This document shows, in pieces, positions 27,418 to 36,023 of a DNA stretch of 41,501 nucleotides (its first letter is position 1; the number at the start of each line of letters is the position of its first letter). The stretch is from a virus. The DNA is taken from positions 1-41,501 of IMG/VR virus record IMGVR_UViG_3300007038_000001; one strand, 5' to 3'. A program made the translations under genes and the position numbers. The notes beneath the pieces were generated by a model. The model made no database searches and had not been told where the DNA came from. It was given only the letters and a program-made list of their open reading frames with translations.

Positions 27418-29384
27418 TAGCTAGTATCTCTTGTTTCTTCTCGACCGCTGTATGTGTCCCACTTGTCGTCAAATGCTTGATTCATCTTGTTCAGCGCGTC
27501 CTTGTCTGCGTTGCCCTCAATGTTGATGTAAGTGTCTCCACTGCCACCATTGGCCGAGCCAGAAGGTGAACCTCCCATTGGCCCGCCCATACCGCCGGTA
27601 CTGGGTCCGGGGGTCTGGTTTTTCATCTGTTCCATTGCTGCAATGCCTGCAAGCGCAGCAAGGCCAGCAGTAGCAGCGGCAATACCCGCTGCAAGGGACC
27701 ACGATATGCCTGCTGCAACAGACAGCGTGGTGATTAGGTTGTAAAGCCCCGCAAGGGCCTTACCTATCGAGGCAATCAGGCTCCCGCTCATAATCCACAC
27801 AATCGCTTGCAGGATTTTGTAGAACGCGAAGCCGGTTGCAATAGCCGTCAGCAGTCCGACAACAAACTTGTTACTCAGAGCTGCCGATACTTTTGCTAGC
27901 GCCGCAAACAGCCAGTCAAAGTTCGCAATGGCGAACGAAACAACCTTGGAAACGTTAAAGATAATCGCAACAATGTTACCAAGGACCGACGCCAGCCGGA
28001 GGAACTGAACCCGATTTTCAGCAGTCGTTTCGACAAGGAACTGCATGAAGTTAATAATCGAGTCACCGAACGCAGACCCAACTATGCCAAGTATGTCAGA
28101 AATCTCCCGGCGGAAATTAGACATACGGGTTATCGCCTTGGAAACCCAGTTGACAAGCCCGACGAAGGAATCTGAAATAAGACCCTCAAAGCCACTTAGA
28201 CTAGTAAACGCATCAACAAGTGGTTTCATCCGGCTTGGAGCAAGGTCCATGAACCTGTCTACGAACGGCGCGAACATCTCTTTGACAGGCTCAAAGAGGC
28301 CGCTAAGGTCACTTTTGAGGTCGTTTAGTTTTGCTTGGAAGTCGTCAAGGCCCCATGCACCAAAGGCAAAGGCCGCTGCGCCAGCGATGGCTAGACCACC
28401 AAACGCGGCAATCAGCCCACCGACTGCGGCTGCCAGAGTAATAATCATCGGCAGCAGCATGGCCAGCAGGTTGGTCCACTTACGCATGGACGGCTTAACC
28501 TTCTTCATTAAGCCCTCTAGGAAACCGCCGGAACCACCCTTCGCCTTCCCGCCTTTAGTAGAGTCAAATCCGTCAAGGAATCCGAACAAACCGTCTCCGC
28601 TGCCCCCGTTCGGAACGTCTCTGTTCCGAAGGTCGGCTTGGTCCATCGGGGTTCCTTCAAACCCAAGTGACTCCATCAAGTCGCCAGAGTTGCTCGGGAA
28701 ATCCATCCCAGAACCAGACTTGTAATTAGCAAATGGATTTTTGCTAAGTCCTGCTCCGGGGCTTTTTATCCGTGGGTCTTCAAGGGTAAGGTCTGCTCCT
28801 TTGAACGTGTCTCGGAACGCCTGCATTGCATCGTTTTCAGCAAGCCCGAAGAAGCTTTTACGACCAACTCGGTCATTAGAGAATGGTAGGCCCATGTTTT
28901 TGAACCTACCCTCGTCCATCATCCGTCGGTCAATGCTGATTCCGAGGTCTTGTGGAGTAACGTTAGAAACGAGTTGACCCGGACTAGAAACCGGACCAGT
29001 TTTGGTCTGAGATTTCATTACGTCTGCTCCGGGAAGGTCGTCCCCGAAGTTCATTCCTTTGCCTAATGTCGGTGGGTCAAACTGGTCACCATCACGATGA
29101 ACGTCAACATTGTGGCGAGAGCTTGTAACTGTATTATCAAGAAGCTCAAGTTCTGCCTTGGTTTTCTTAATATCAGACGTATTTATATCAAGTAGAACTT
29201 CTATAATATCGTCAAGTTTTTCAAGCTCTGCTTTCGCCCAATCAATGTCTCCGTCGTCGTCAATATCGAGGGTGACCCCAACATCTTTTTCAAGAGATTC
29301 AAGCTCTCCTTTAAGTCTTGCAATGTCGTCGCTGAAATTGTCAACAATTTCAACCGTGACACTTACGGGGTCAGTATCAGCCAT
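27417..29384 (-). CDS. Tape measure protein
   Basis: This encodes 655 aa. The N-terminal 100 residues are helical and acidic (VEIVDNFSDDIARLKGELES). A glycine-rich region follows, then two hydrophobic blocks (about residues 310-350 with LAMLLPMIITLAAAVGGLIA, and 455-610), as in tape measures that insert into the host membrane. At about 1.5 angstrom per residue, the tail would be near 100 nm (inference). It follows the chaperone pair, as expected. Confidence 0.88.
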   Translation of the reverse strand: MADTDPVSVTVEIVDNFSDDIARLKGELESLEKDVGVTLDIDDDGDIDWAKAELEKLDDIIEVLLDINTSDIKKTKAELELLDNTVTSSRHNVDVHRDGDQFDPPTLGKGMNFGDDLPGADVMKSQTKTGPVSSPGQLVSNVTPQDLGISIDRRMMDEGRFKNMGLPFSNDRVGRKSFFGLAENDAMQAFRDTFKGADLTLEDPRIKSPGAGLSKNPFANYKSGSGMDFPSNSGDLMESLGFEGTPMDQADLRNRDVPNGGSGDGLFGFLDGFDSTKGGKAKGGSGGFLEGLMKKVKPSMRKWTNLLAMLLPMIITLAAAVGGLIAAFGGLAIAGAAAFAFGAWGLDDFQAKLNDLKSDLSGLFEPVKEMFAPFVDRFMDLAPSRMKPLVDAFTSLSGFEGLISDSFVGLVNWVSKAITRMSNFRREISDILGIVGSAFGDSIINFMQFLVETTAENRVQFLRLASVLGNIVAIIFNVSKVVSFAIANFDWLFAALAKVSAALSNKFVVGLLTAIATGFAFYKILQAIVWIMSGSLIASIGKALAGLYNLITTLSVAAGISWSLAAGIAAATAGLAALAGIAAMEQMKNQTPGPSTGGMGGPMGGSPSGSANGGSGDTYINIEGNADKDALNKMNQAFDDKWDTYSGREETRDTS

Positions 29385-29387
29385 ATA

Positions 29388-29636
29388 TTATTCGTAGTTT
29401 TTGTTAGTGTATGTAGTTGTCTGGCCAGAACCGCCGCCGTGGGGCTGGCGCATCGAATTAACAGGCCGACCGCCGCTACCGCCGCCCTGTTGTTTTTGTT
29501 TCTTTTGCTGTTGTTTCTGTAACGTGAGTACGGTTACGTGTCGTTGTAATGGAGTCAAGTCTTGCTGCGTTTCTGCAAGCGGAACACCCGCCTTGTCAGA
29601 AAGCGCAAGTACTTGGTTACTGTGACCCTCGCCCAC
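29388..29636 (-). CDS. Tail assembly chaperone, T-type extension
   Basis: This 82-aa frame overlaps the end of the first chaperone and lies in the +1 frame relative to it. It could start at a GTG (29636) or be reached by a +1 slip at TTT-C (29640-29637), where Phe tRNA can re-pair with TTC, giving a G-T fusion. The product is rich in Gln, Gly and Lys (LQKQQQKKQKQQGGGSGGRP). Such fusions recruit tape measure during tail assembly. Confidence 0.65.
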   Translation of the reverse strand: MGEGHSNQVLALSDKAGVPLAETQQDLTPLQRHVTVLTLQKQQQKKQKQQGGGSGGRPVNSMRQPHGGGSGQTTTYTNKNYE

Positions 29637-30078
29637 GAAACTTCTCTGCGTCTCGGACGTTGCCAGAGGTTTCTAGCACCTTACCCCCAAGTTCAACAGA
29701 GTAGCCACCAATCATGGACGAGACAAGCTCGTCTACTTGTTCCTGAGCCAGTCCCTTGCCGTCTGGCCCTTCCATCTCGTCACCGACAATACCGCGCTTG
29801 GCAGCCTTCTGGACAAGCTCAACAAACTCTTCGTCCATGTCGGAAACGTCAACGCCGCCATCTTCTTCTTTGGCGTCTTCAATCTCTTCAACGGCCTCTT
29901 CTTCGTCAATGTCGAACTTAGCTTGCAGTGCCCCTGCAATAGGCAAGAACTCGCCATCTTTGAGAGGCCGCAGGACGGCAAGGGTTTCCTCGCCAAACAT
30001 TTCAAACTCGTACTCTTCTCGGTAGTCGTCGCCGCGAACTACCATCTCGTACAGCGTACTAATATCTTTATCACTCAT
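29617..30078 (-). CDS. Tail assembly chaperone, G-type
   Basis: This encodes 153 aa, acidic and helical (FDIDEEEAVEEIEDAKEEDG, FVELVQKAAKRGIVGDEMEG). It lies between the tube and tape measure genes, which is diagnostic for the gpG-like chaperone. It ends AEKFRGRGSQ, with an overlapping +1 ORF downstream. Confidence 0.82.
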   Translation of the reverse strand: MSDKDISTLYEMVVRGDDYREEYEFEMFGEETLAVLRPLKDGEFLPIAGALQAKFDIDEEEAVEEIEDAKEEDGGVDVSDMDEEFVELVQKAAKRGIVGDEMEGPDGKGLAQEQVDELVSSMIGGYSVELGGKVLETSGNVRDAEKFRGRGSQ

Positions 30079-30095
30079 GGTTTATGTTAAATTAG

Positions 30096-30497
30096 TTACT
30101 CCGTAGGTTCGGTGTCGTTGCCCTTCGACATTGCAAGGAACTCGTAAGAGGTTTCAGTAACCTCTCCGTCGTTCATTTCGTAACCTTCGCTGGTCACAAG
30201 AACGTCGTTAAACGTAGTAGAGTTGCCGCCCCGATGCGTAATAGTAATCGTGGCACCGGTTTCGGGAACCCCGTCAGAATCGAAGAACGTGTCTTCCAGT
30301 TCTAGCCGGTCGCCGGGTACTGTAAAGTCACCAGAATAAGAAATCTGGTTAATGGCGTACCCCGCAGGCATCATATTGCCCGCGCCATAAATCTCTTCAA
30401 CGCCAATATCCTTGGTAACAGACAACTGGGTTACGTCCAGTCGCTCGCTACCAACCTGAATCTTAATGTCAGCCGCGCTTTCTTTTCGTTCAGCCAT
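30096..30497 (-). CDS. Tail tube protein
   Basis: This encodes 133 aa of the FII/gp19-like size and strand content (DIKIQVGSERLDVTQLSVTK, YSGDFTVPGDRLELEDTFFD, SYEFLAMSKG). Hexameric rings of it form the inner tube. It follows the sheath gene with an 8-base gap, the standard order. Confidence 0.85.
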   Translation of the reverse strand: MAERKESAADIKIQVGSERLDVTQLSVTKDIGVEEIYGAGNMMPAGYAINQISYSGDFTVPGDRLELEDTFFDSDGVPETGATITITHRGGNSTTFNDVLVTSEGYEMNDGEVTETSYEFLAMSKGNDTEPTE

Positions 30498-30504
30498 TTA
30501 TGTA

Positions 30505-31806
30505 TTATTCTCCAATCCCACCGCTAACCTCACCAGCGGTAATATTTGCAACAATGTTGCGGAGCGGGTCAATCGTGTTAATACCAACATCAACACTTGC
30601 AGTCATTGCGTCAACTTCATCCACGGTGACTGTGAATCCAGTAATTGCCTGAAGACCAAGTAGACGCTTCAGGACAGTGACAATATCTCCCCGGAGGGAG
30701 TTGCGAGCAGACTGGGTGTTAAGCTCTCCAACATATCCCTGACTGATTTCGTGAACAGATTCGGTCACAAAGTCAGTAACAAGCCGAGAGATTCCCTGAT
30801 TAAAGCTGGATTCTTCGGTGTTACCGCTGGTTACTGCCGTCATGTCATCAACAAGGCGAGAACCAGCCCCAACGTCGGAGACCGGGTTAATTCGTGCATC
30901 AACAAGATTCTCCTGCTCGGAGCGACTCAGGGTGACTCGGAGGTCGTTCTGAGACGAAAGATTCTTGTTCATGGCGCTGGCGCTGATACCCAGCGAAGCC
31001 TTCTTGCCAAGAATAGAGCCGATGATGCTTTCTCCGTCCGAGTTGCGAGCGGGGTAATACTCCTGAAGCCGCGAGTCGTCTGCTTCCGCTTCTACAGAAG
31101 TGAAGTCGTCAATATAGGACTCGGCACCAGCAATAACAACCGCGAATTCGTACTGAGTCTCTAGACGATTAACTGCCGAAAGCTCATAGGAGGTAACCGT
31201 GTTGTTTTCTGAGAGAGAACCAACAAAGTCAACAATATCAGCATAAGAGGCCTCAATCTCATCAATTGCCGATTCGTAGTCATGATACTCGTAGTCAACG
31301 TCTCCGCTGGAACTAGGAGCGGCATCAAGCTCAAACTCTCCGGTGACGGGATTTACGTAAACCTCGTCAGCTCCGGGGTTCTTGTTTGCGGGATTGTCGT
31401 AGGTTATTACTGCGCTTTTACTCGTTAAGTCAACTGTAAACGAATATGCGTCTGCGTCTTCCTCTCCGGGGGAATTAGCCAGCGTGCCGCTCGTAGAACC
31501 GATTCCCGAAATGTCTTCTCCTGTGACAGAGGTTTTCTCAACTCCAACAGCATACACGGGGTATGCGCCTTCGCTTAGTGCGTCGATACAATTCTGCGTA
31601 ACGGGACTTTCATCCCCAAACTTCTTTCGAGCTTTAACCGGCGTTGTAATGCTTTCAACGGAGTTAGCGGTTGCAGTACCATTGGACAGGTCCGCCTGAC
31701 CAACAATAGCAACATTGGCGGGAGCGCCAACGTTAACCCCAACAGAAGCAGAACTTTCAACAGTAGTCTGAACGCCGGGAAGCTTAGTGTTACCAATCTG
31801 AACCAT
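30505..31806 (-). CDS. Tail sheath protein
   Basis: This encodes 433 aa. Sheath features are the N-terminal LPGVQTTVESSASVGVNVGA, then FGDESPVTQNCIDALSEGAY and PVYAVGVE, and a conserved C-terminal domain (RLVTDFVTESVHEISQGYVG, NSLRGDIVTVLKRL, ITGFTVTVDEVDAMTASVDV). The C-terminal arm contacts the tube. It proves a contractile tail. The start lies inside the end of the tail terminator gene. Confidence 0.92.
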   Translation of the reverse strand: MVQIGNTKLPGVQTTVESSASVGVNVGAPANVAIVGQADLSNGTATANSVESITTPVKARKKFGDESPVTQNCIDALSEGAYPVYAVGVEKTSVTGEDISGIGSTSGTLANSPGEEDADAYSFTVDLTSKSAVITYDNPANKNPGADEVYVNPVTGEFELDAAPSSSGDVDYEYHDYESAIDEIEASYADIVDFVGSLSENNTVTSYELSAVNRLETQYEFAVVIAGAESYIDDFTSVEAEADDSRLQEYYPARNSDGESIIGSILGKKASLGISASAMNKNLSSQNDLRVTLSRSEQENLVDARINPVSDVGAGSRLVDDMTAVTSGNTEESSFNQGISRLVTDFVTESVHEISQGYVGELNTQSARNSLRGDIVTVLKRLLGLQAITGFTVTVDEVDAMTASVDVGINTIDPLRNIVANITAGEVSGGIGE

Positions 31807-32353
31807 AGTTTTCTGTAATTATTGAAGCGTCACTGTCTAAATTTTCTTCTACATTTTCGACAGATTCCGTGATAGCTTCCATGCCATCGGCATCTTTTAC
31901 AACTTCTTTAACAAAGTTGAATGTCACAACCAGACCCGCTTCATACCAATCTGGTTCAATGACAGGATTATTTCTCGGAGATACTTCTCCAACAACCCAT
32001 TCAAAAGTGTCTTGATGGAAATCGTCTGGTTTCCACTCGTATTCTATGAATTTCGTTTGAATATCATTGAGTGTATTATCTCTCAGACCTTCATCGTATG
32101 ACTGTATCTCAAAGTCAATTTCAATCTGATAATAATGATTTAGGTAAACCTGAGTTACATTACCATCAGAATCTCTGGTATACCCGGACAGAATATCGTG
32201 TCCACCTATATCTGGCCGACGTTGTGAAGACCAAGACACGTTAATGGCAGGAAGTGAAGCATCGCCGCCCCCACCTTCTGTCTGAACATCAAAGTCTGAG
32301 AAATTCGTTTCAAGAATATCTATAACTTTGAATATAATGTCTTGCTCTTTCAT
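31790..32353 (-). CDS. Tail terminator / completion protein
   Basis: This encodes 187 aa. An N-terminal helix (EQDIIFKVIDILETNFSDFD) and strands with YYQIEIDFEIQSYDEGLRDN fit the tail terminator family that caps the tail and joins it to the head. Position between the gp10-like connector and the sheath supports this. The C-terminal 40 residues are acidic. Confidence 0.72.
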   Translation of the reverse strand: MKEQDIIFKVIDILETNFSDFDVQTEGGGGDASLPAINVSWSSQRRPDIGGHDILSGYTRDSDGNVTQVYLNHYYQIEIDFEIQSYDEGLRDNTLNDIQTKFIEYEWKPDDFHQDTFEWVVGEVSPRNNPVIEPDWYEAGLVVTFNFVKEVVKDADGMEAITESVENVEENLDSDASIITENYGSDW

Positions 32354-32919
32354 AGCCTACTCCGCAACTTTTTATCTATTTCATGCCCAACTATTCTGTC
32401 GGCGTTTTGCTCAAGATACTTTTTCATGGCTTCCATGAACTCTCGGGCATCTAAGCCCTGTTTCTTGATTTTCTGCTGTAGCCAAAACGCCTTAGCATAA
32501 ACTTCTTTATTGGCCTGAAACTGACTTGGGTGAAATCCCAACGCCCGCCTTGCCCGATAAATCCAATAGTCGCTCACTTGCCATTGGCTAAGTTCCGTCT
32601 CAACCCATGGTATAAGTGCCGACAGCGGCGGTCCCTCTTCTTCGTATTCCGCGCCCTCTTCCATTGGGCGGGCGTGGTCTGCCGTGTTTTCAATCTTAAC
32701 TAGTCTAACCTTGCCGCCGGGAGTAGTCCGAAAGGTAAAGCTGTTAATAAGCTCGCCCTTCCAGATGGCTCCTTCTTGCCTGAGTTTAGACTTAGCTACT
32801 TTGGTACCTTCATCATACAATTCGGTGCTACTGTGCCGTATACCAGATTTGATAGCACTTTTTATCTTCTTGTCAACGCCATTAAGGTCAACGTCAACGT
32901 CGATTTTACCTTTGCCCAT
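32350..32919 (-). CDS. HK97 gp10-like neck/tail connector
   Basis: This encodes 189 aa. It begins with GKIDVDVDLNGVDKKIKSAI, a long basic helix, then TGSLxxS-like GELINSFTFRTTPGGKVRLV and HARPMEEGAEY. The pattern 'pairing helix, TGxLxNS, A-x-x-x-E-x-G' is that of HK97 gp10-like neck proteins. It is coupled to its neighbours by ATGA or one-base overlaps. Confidence 0.78.
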   Translation of the reverse strand: MGKGKIDVDVDLNGVDKKIKSAIKSGIRHSSTELYDEGTKVAKSKLRQEGAIWKGELINSFTFRTTPGGKVRLVKIENTADHARPMEEGAEYEEEGPPLSALIPWVETELSQWQVSDYWIYRARRALGFHPSQFQANKEVYAKAFWLQQKIKKQGLDAREFMEAMKKYLEQNADRIVGHEIDKKLRSRL

Positions 32920-33290
32920 TACCCTTCAACCTTCTGAGTCTTTACTTCGTAATGAGTGGTATATTCGACGGGTGCTGACGTTACCTGATAATCTGTTCCA
33001 AGTTGTCTGATTCTATCACCATCTTGGACACTTGCGCTGGCAGGAAGGATGAAGACAGGTTGGCTTTCGTCCCGCTCCCCGCCGCCGGTAAACTCACGCG
33101 ACGGCCTTCTTGAAGAACTTGATGTACTTTTAAAAGCATACCAAGTTCCTAGAGAAGTGGGAGAAGTCCACTTTCCATCTTCTTTCCCATAACCGTTTGT
33201 AGTACCCGAGGATGGGCGTAAAACGGTAACTTCTTTTCCAATCTTTTGTAGCTTAGATTGTACTTTCTTGTCTGCGTTTCCAAGAACCAC
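32919..33290 (-). CDS. Head-closure protein
   Basis: This encodes 123 aa. The size and beta-rich sequence (VTVLRPSSGTTNGYGKEDGK, PVFILPASASVQDGDRIRQL, TDYQVTSAPVEY) fit the SPP1 gp16/HK97 gp7-like head-closure family, as do its position between adaptor and gp10-like protein. The assignment relies on order more than motifs. Confidence 0.65.
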   Translation of the reverse strand: MVLGNADKKVQSKLQKIGKEVTVLRPSSGTTNGYGKEDGKWTSPTSLGTWYAFKSTSSSSRRPSREFTGGGERDESQPVFILPASASVQDGDRIRQLGTDYQVTSAPVEYTTHYEVKTQKVEG

Positions 33291-33292
33291 GA

Positions 33293-33700
33293 TTATTCAC
33301 CGTAGCTTCTGTTGGTCCTGCTTAAAGTAGCTGAAAAGGTTTTCTGTGGGACTTTTGCTTGGTCAAGTCGCTTGTTGAACTGTGAGAGCCACATACCCAT
33401 GCCTTCAGATGAAGCACCACTTGTGACAACTTCAACTTCGGATATGCTAAACTCGTCATTGTCATACTCTCCCATGTTAATCCGGGAGAACAAGCAAGTG
33501 AGCCAGAACAACGCCCTTTCCCTTGGTTTTGTAGCGTAGAAATCAAGCGTGGTTTCTGCTCCATCAAGCTTAATTTCAGTGCGAATCTCTTCTTTCGCAA
33601 TTTTAAGCAAAGTGTTTAACTTTGAATCAGGCAACAGGTCCGCGCCGTACTCTGTAAGTACACGAACCTCATTTTTCAATTCTGTATCGTCTGCTGCCAT
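33293..33700 (-). CDS. Head-tail adaptor protein
   Basis: This encodes 135 aa, mostly helical (ELKNEVRVLTEYGADLLPDS, NTLLKIAKEEIRTEIKL, ERALFWLTCLFSRINMGEYD). It resembles the gp6/gp15-like adaptor that binds under the portal. It sits third after the capsid gene, as usual, and shares its start with the stop of the gene before. Confidence 0.62.
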   Translation of the reverse strand: MAADDTELKNEVRVLTEYGADLLPDSKLNTLLKIAKEEIRTEIKLDGAETTLDFYATKPRERALFWLTCLFSRINMGEYDNDEFSISEVEVVTSGASSEGMGMWLSQFNKRLDQAKVPQKTFSATLSRTNRSYGE

Positions 33701-34047
33701 TATTCAAACACTTCCCCCATATAGTGGTTTGCTTTCGATGCCTGCTCCGCAACGTCAGGATTAGAAAACCCGCTGGGCCGCGCAGATGAAAATGTCTGGG
33801 GCACCTTCTCGCCTTTACTATGGGCCATAAGCCGTAGTGCGACGAAGTGTTCTAATGCCTTAACTGCGGATTCATTATCGTAAAAATTAATTGTTTCACC
33901 GTTGTTAAGACGGGCTTCAATCTCCTTGCTTAGTTCTTCTTTCCCAGTTTGGACCTCTGATTCAATAAACTCTTCAGACCACTTGGCTGAATTTTTTAGA
34001 CCAGAAAGACCGCGTGCCCGGGCTAGAACGCTGCGGTCAGACCCCAT
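33700..34047 (-). CDS. Hypothetical connector-region protein
   Basis: This encodes 115 aa, helical and charged (KWSEEFIESEVQTGKEELSK, NESAVKALEHFVALRLMAHS). It lies directly after the major capsid gene, behind a hairpin. It could be part of the head-tail connector or a capsid accessory protein. No family is recognised. Confidence 0.58.
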   Translation of the reverse strand: MGSDRSVLARARGLSGLKNSAKWSEEFIESEVQTGKEELSKEIEARLNNGETINFYDNESAVKALEHFVALRLMAHSKGEKVPQTFSSARPSGFSNPDVAEQASKANHYMGEVFE

Positions 34048-34067
34048 GCGCTAAAACCCTCTAGCGC
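34048..34067 (-). terminator. Hairpin at the end of the capsid gene
   Basis: GCGCTA (34048-34053) and TAGCGC (34062-34067) form a perfect 6-bp stem with an 8-base loop. On the - strand the stem contains the capsid stop codon and ends one base before the next ATG at 34047. It may stabilise the capsid mRNA or cut read-through, letting capsid exceed connector levels. Confidence 0.5.
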
Positions 34068-35041
34068 GTGGTAAGCTGCGTGGCGGTTACCTTGACCATC
34101 GCAAGCGGGTCAACGACCTTTGCGCCCATCCGCATGGAACCGTAGGCCCCAATCAGGCTGGCAGGGTCGGCCTCGCCAACCGAGTTGTTGGAAACCGGGG
34201 CACCGCTGGACTGCGTAAGCTCAACAGGCCGGACGGTGTGCGTCTTGACCGGATTCTCGCTGGAAGCAACAGTGTAGAACGTGTCGCCCGACAGCCACGC
34301 CGTCTGGAGCAGGCGGGAACCGTCAACAACGAGCGTCTGGTCCGGCAGCGCGGTGCTACGCATACCCTCGGCTTCGGGGATGTGGTACTGCGCGTCCTGC
34401 GTCAGCTCCTTAACGAAGCCTGCCGCAAGGTCCGAGGACATAAGGGTAATGTCCGGGGTCTTGCCGTGGTGTCGCAGGTCTTTGTTCGCCTCTCGGATGT
34501 GGTCCGAGGGGTCATACGCCGTGTCGTCGATGCCGTCGTCGTCAAACAGCTCGTCGGTGTCGGCGTAGGTGTGGTCGTGGGTGTCGCTGAAAGTGTACGC
34601 ACCGTAGTCGTCGGGCGTGTACCAAAGCTGGGTACCGTCAGCAACACCGTTCTTCATCGCGTCAAAGACAATCTCGAACTGCTTGTCCTGAGCGGCTTCG
34701 ACCATAGCCTGAAAGTCTTCTCGGAACTGGGTCGAACCGCGGTCTTCGATGTGTTCGCGGCTGTAAGCGAGCGAGTGGTTGTAAGACTTGACCGAGAACG
34801 CCATCTGATGAGTATCAAGCTCACCGGTACGGGCGTGTTCCATCTCGGCCACTTCTCGCCACTGCATATCGCCAGTGCGAGTCATGAAAGTCCGAGAGTC
34901 AACCTCGGTCGCAACAACGTCAACGAACCCACGGGGGGCGTCGTTGTACGTCTCAATCAGTTCAAAAGCGTAGCCAAGAATGTCCCGAAGGGGAACGTCG
35001 TCCTTGGTCGTCAGTTCTCGTTCTCGTGCAGGGTTTGCCAT
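34061..35041 (-). CDS. Major capsid protein, HK97 fold
   Basis: This encodes 326 aa. Length, position after the scaffold and decoration genes, and features such as the N-terminal helix (VPLRDILGYAFELIETYNDA), SVKSYNHSLAYSREHIEDRG (E-loop/spine region) and the P-domain with TLMSSDLAAGFVKEL and a C-terminal AYGSMRMGAKVVDPLAMVKV strand fit HK97-type capsids of haloarchaeal viruses. It is visibly more GC-rich than its neighbours, with preferred codons, as expected for high expression. Confidence 0.88.
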   Translation of the reverse strand: MANPARERELTTKDDVPLRDILGYAFELIETYNDAPRGFVDVVATEVDSRTFMTRTGDMQWREVAEMEHARTGELDTHQMAFSVKSYNHSLAYSREHIEDRGSTQFREDFQAMVEAAQDKQFEIVFDAMKNGVADGTQLWYTPDDYGAYTFSDTHDHTYADTDELFDDDGIDDTAYDPSDHIREANKDLRHHGKTPDITLMSSDLAAGFVKELTQDAQYHIPEAEGMRSTALPDQTLVVDGSRLLQTAWLSGDTFYTVASSENPVKTHTVRPVELTQSSGAPVSNNSVGEADPASLIGAYGSMRMGAKVVDPLAMVKVTATQLTTR

Positions 35042-35061
35042 TTAAAATTACCTCGTTATGT

Positions 35062-35076
35062 TAAATTTTACTCAGT
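35062..35076 (-). repeat. 15-base repeat upstream of the capsid gene
   Basis: On the - strand the sequence is ACTGAGTAAAATTTA. It is identical to 35579-35565, ahead of the decoration gene. Both copies lie in the gap directly before the most abundant virion genes, so they may be internal AT-rich promoters or RNA processing signals. Confidence 0.4.
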
Positions 35077-35550
35077 TTACGCCAGAGTCTCGTAGTCAAT
35101 GTCAACGTTAAGCCAGACGGCTTCTCCGTCGTCAGTAGCCTCTCCGACAACCTGAACAAGGTCGCCAGAACCAGCCGGTTCGGTCTGAGTGTAACCGCCG
35201 CCAGTGTCAAGATAGACAGGCTCTCCGGGGTCAAAGCCCCAGTCTTCGTCAGAGTTTTCGAGAATGGCACCGTACTTGGCGAACGCAATGCGCTCTCCGT
35301 TCTGAAGAGTAACCTTCTCGATGTGCATAACGTTCTGCACAGTCTCGGCAGTGTAGTTGCTTTCGTCCTCAACCGGGGCCATAGCAACGCCAACGGCCTT
35401 GATAGCAGTAGCCGAGTCAGCGTCGGCTGCTACAAGTTCTTCGTTGCCGTCATACCCAACAAGGTCGCCCTCATGAACGACCTCGCCGGGCTTTCGGCCA
35501 TCGCGGTTGATAGGCTGTTCTGCGCCAGTCGCAAATCCAATGTTAACCAT
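35077..35550 (-). CDS. Capsid decoration protein
   Basis: This encodes 157 aa, with a beta-rich fold typical of DUF2190-like capsid accessory proteins (GEVVHEGDLVGYDGNEELVA, AVGVAMAPVEDESNYTAETV, AFAKYGAILENSDEDWGFDP, GDLVQVVGEATDDGEAVWLN). It would bind the outer capsid surface and stabilise it. Order scaffold, decoration, capsid is common. The 15-base repeat precedes it. Confidence 0.78.
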   Translation of the reverse strand: MVNIGFATGAEQPINRDGRKPGEVVHEGDLVGYDGNEELVAADADSATAIKAVGVAMAPVEDESNYTAETVQNVMHIEKVTLQNGERIAFAKYGAILENSDEDWGFDPGEPVYLDTGGGYTQTEPAGSGDLVQVVGEATDDGEAVWLNVDIDYETLA

Positions 35551-35564
35551 TATTAATATACCTC

Positions 35565-35579
35565 TAAATTTTACTCAGT
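35565..35579 (-). repeat. 15-base repeat upstream of the decoration gene
   Basis: The - strand reads ACTGAGTAAAATTTA, the same as before the capsid gene. It includes the stop codon of the scaffold gene and is followed by GAGGTATATTAATA and the ATG at 35550. Confidence 0.4.
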
Positions 35580-36023
35580 ATCGAACCCGAGTCGCTGAAG
35601 GTCCTGCCGGGCCTTCTGTGCAAACTCGCTCGGTTCATTGCCGCTCTTGCCGCCCTCGGTGCGCGACTTCTGCTCTCGCTCGGAGAACTCAGAGTCAGTC
35701 TCTTCGCTCTCTTCCTGTTCCATCTGGAACTCAGCAGCGTCCTGAGCCTTCTCCATAAGCGTCTCGCCGTCATACTTTTCAGCAACCTCGTCTGCCGAGA
35801 ACATCGGAGCGGTCTCCGCGACCTTTTCGGCAAAGTAGGTCTTCATGGTATCGACGGTGGCTTCTGCGTCTTCGGCTTCTTGCTCGAACTGAGAAGCCTG
35901 CTCTTCAAGCTCGCCATACTCTTCGACGTTCTCTTCATGCCGCTGCATAAATTCGGTCAGAGTAGAACGAAGCTCTTCCTCGTCCATCTCGTCTGCGTCC
36001 TTGTTAAGTTCAAATTCGTTCAT
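35571..36023 (-). CDS. Scaffold protein
   Basis: This encodes 150 aa, acidic and largely coiled coil (NVEEYGELEEQASQFEQEAE) with a disordered Glu/Ser-rich stretch and a C-terminal helix (EFAQKARQDLQRLGFD) that would bind the capsid protein. It overlaps the protease gene (ATGA) and precedes decoration and capsid genes, as usual. It is probably removed by the protease. Confidence 0.78.
   Translation of the reverse strand: MNEFELNKDADEMDEEELRSTLTEFMQRHEENVEEYGELEEQASQFEQEAEDAEATVDTMKTYFAEKVAETAPMFSADEVAEKYDGETLMEKAQDAAEFQMEQEESEETDSEFSEREQKSRTEGGKSGNEPSEFAQKARQDLQRLGFDTE

Noticed and set aside
34238-35095. Long + strand ORF (285 codons) opposite the capsid gene
   Set aside because: Arg/Val-rich shadow produced by the GC-biased codons of the capsid gene, with no domain.
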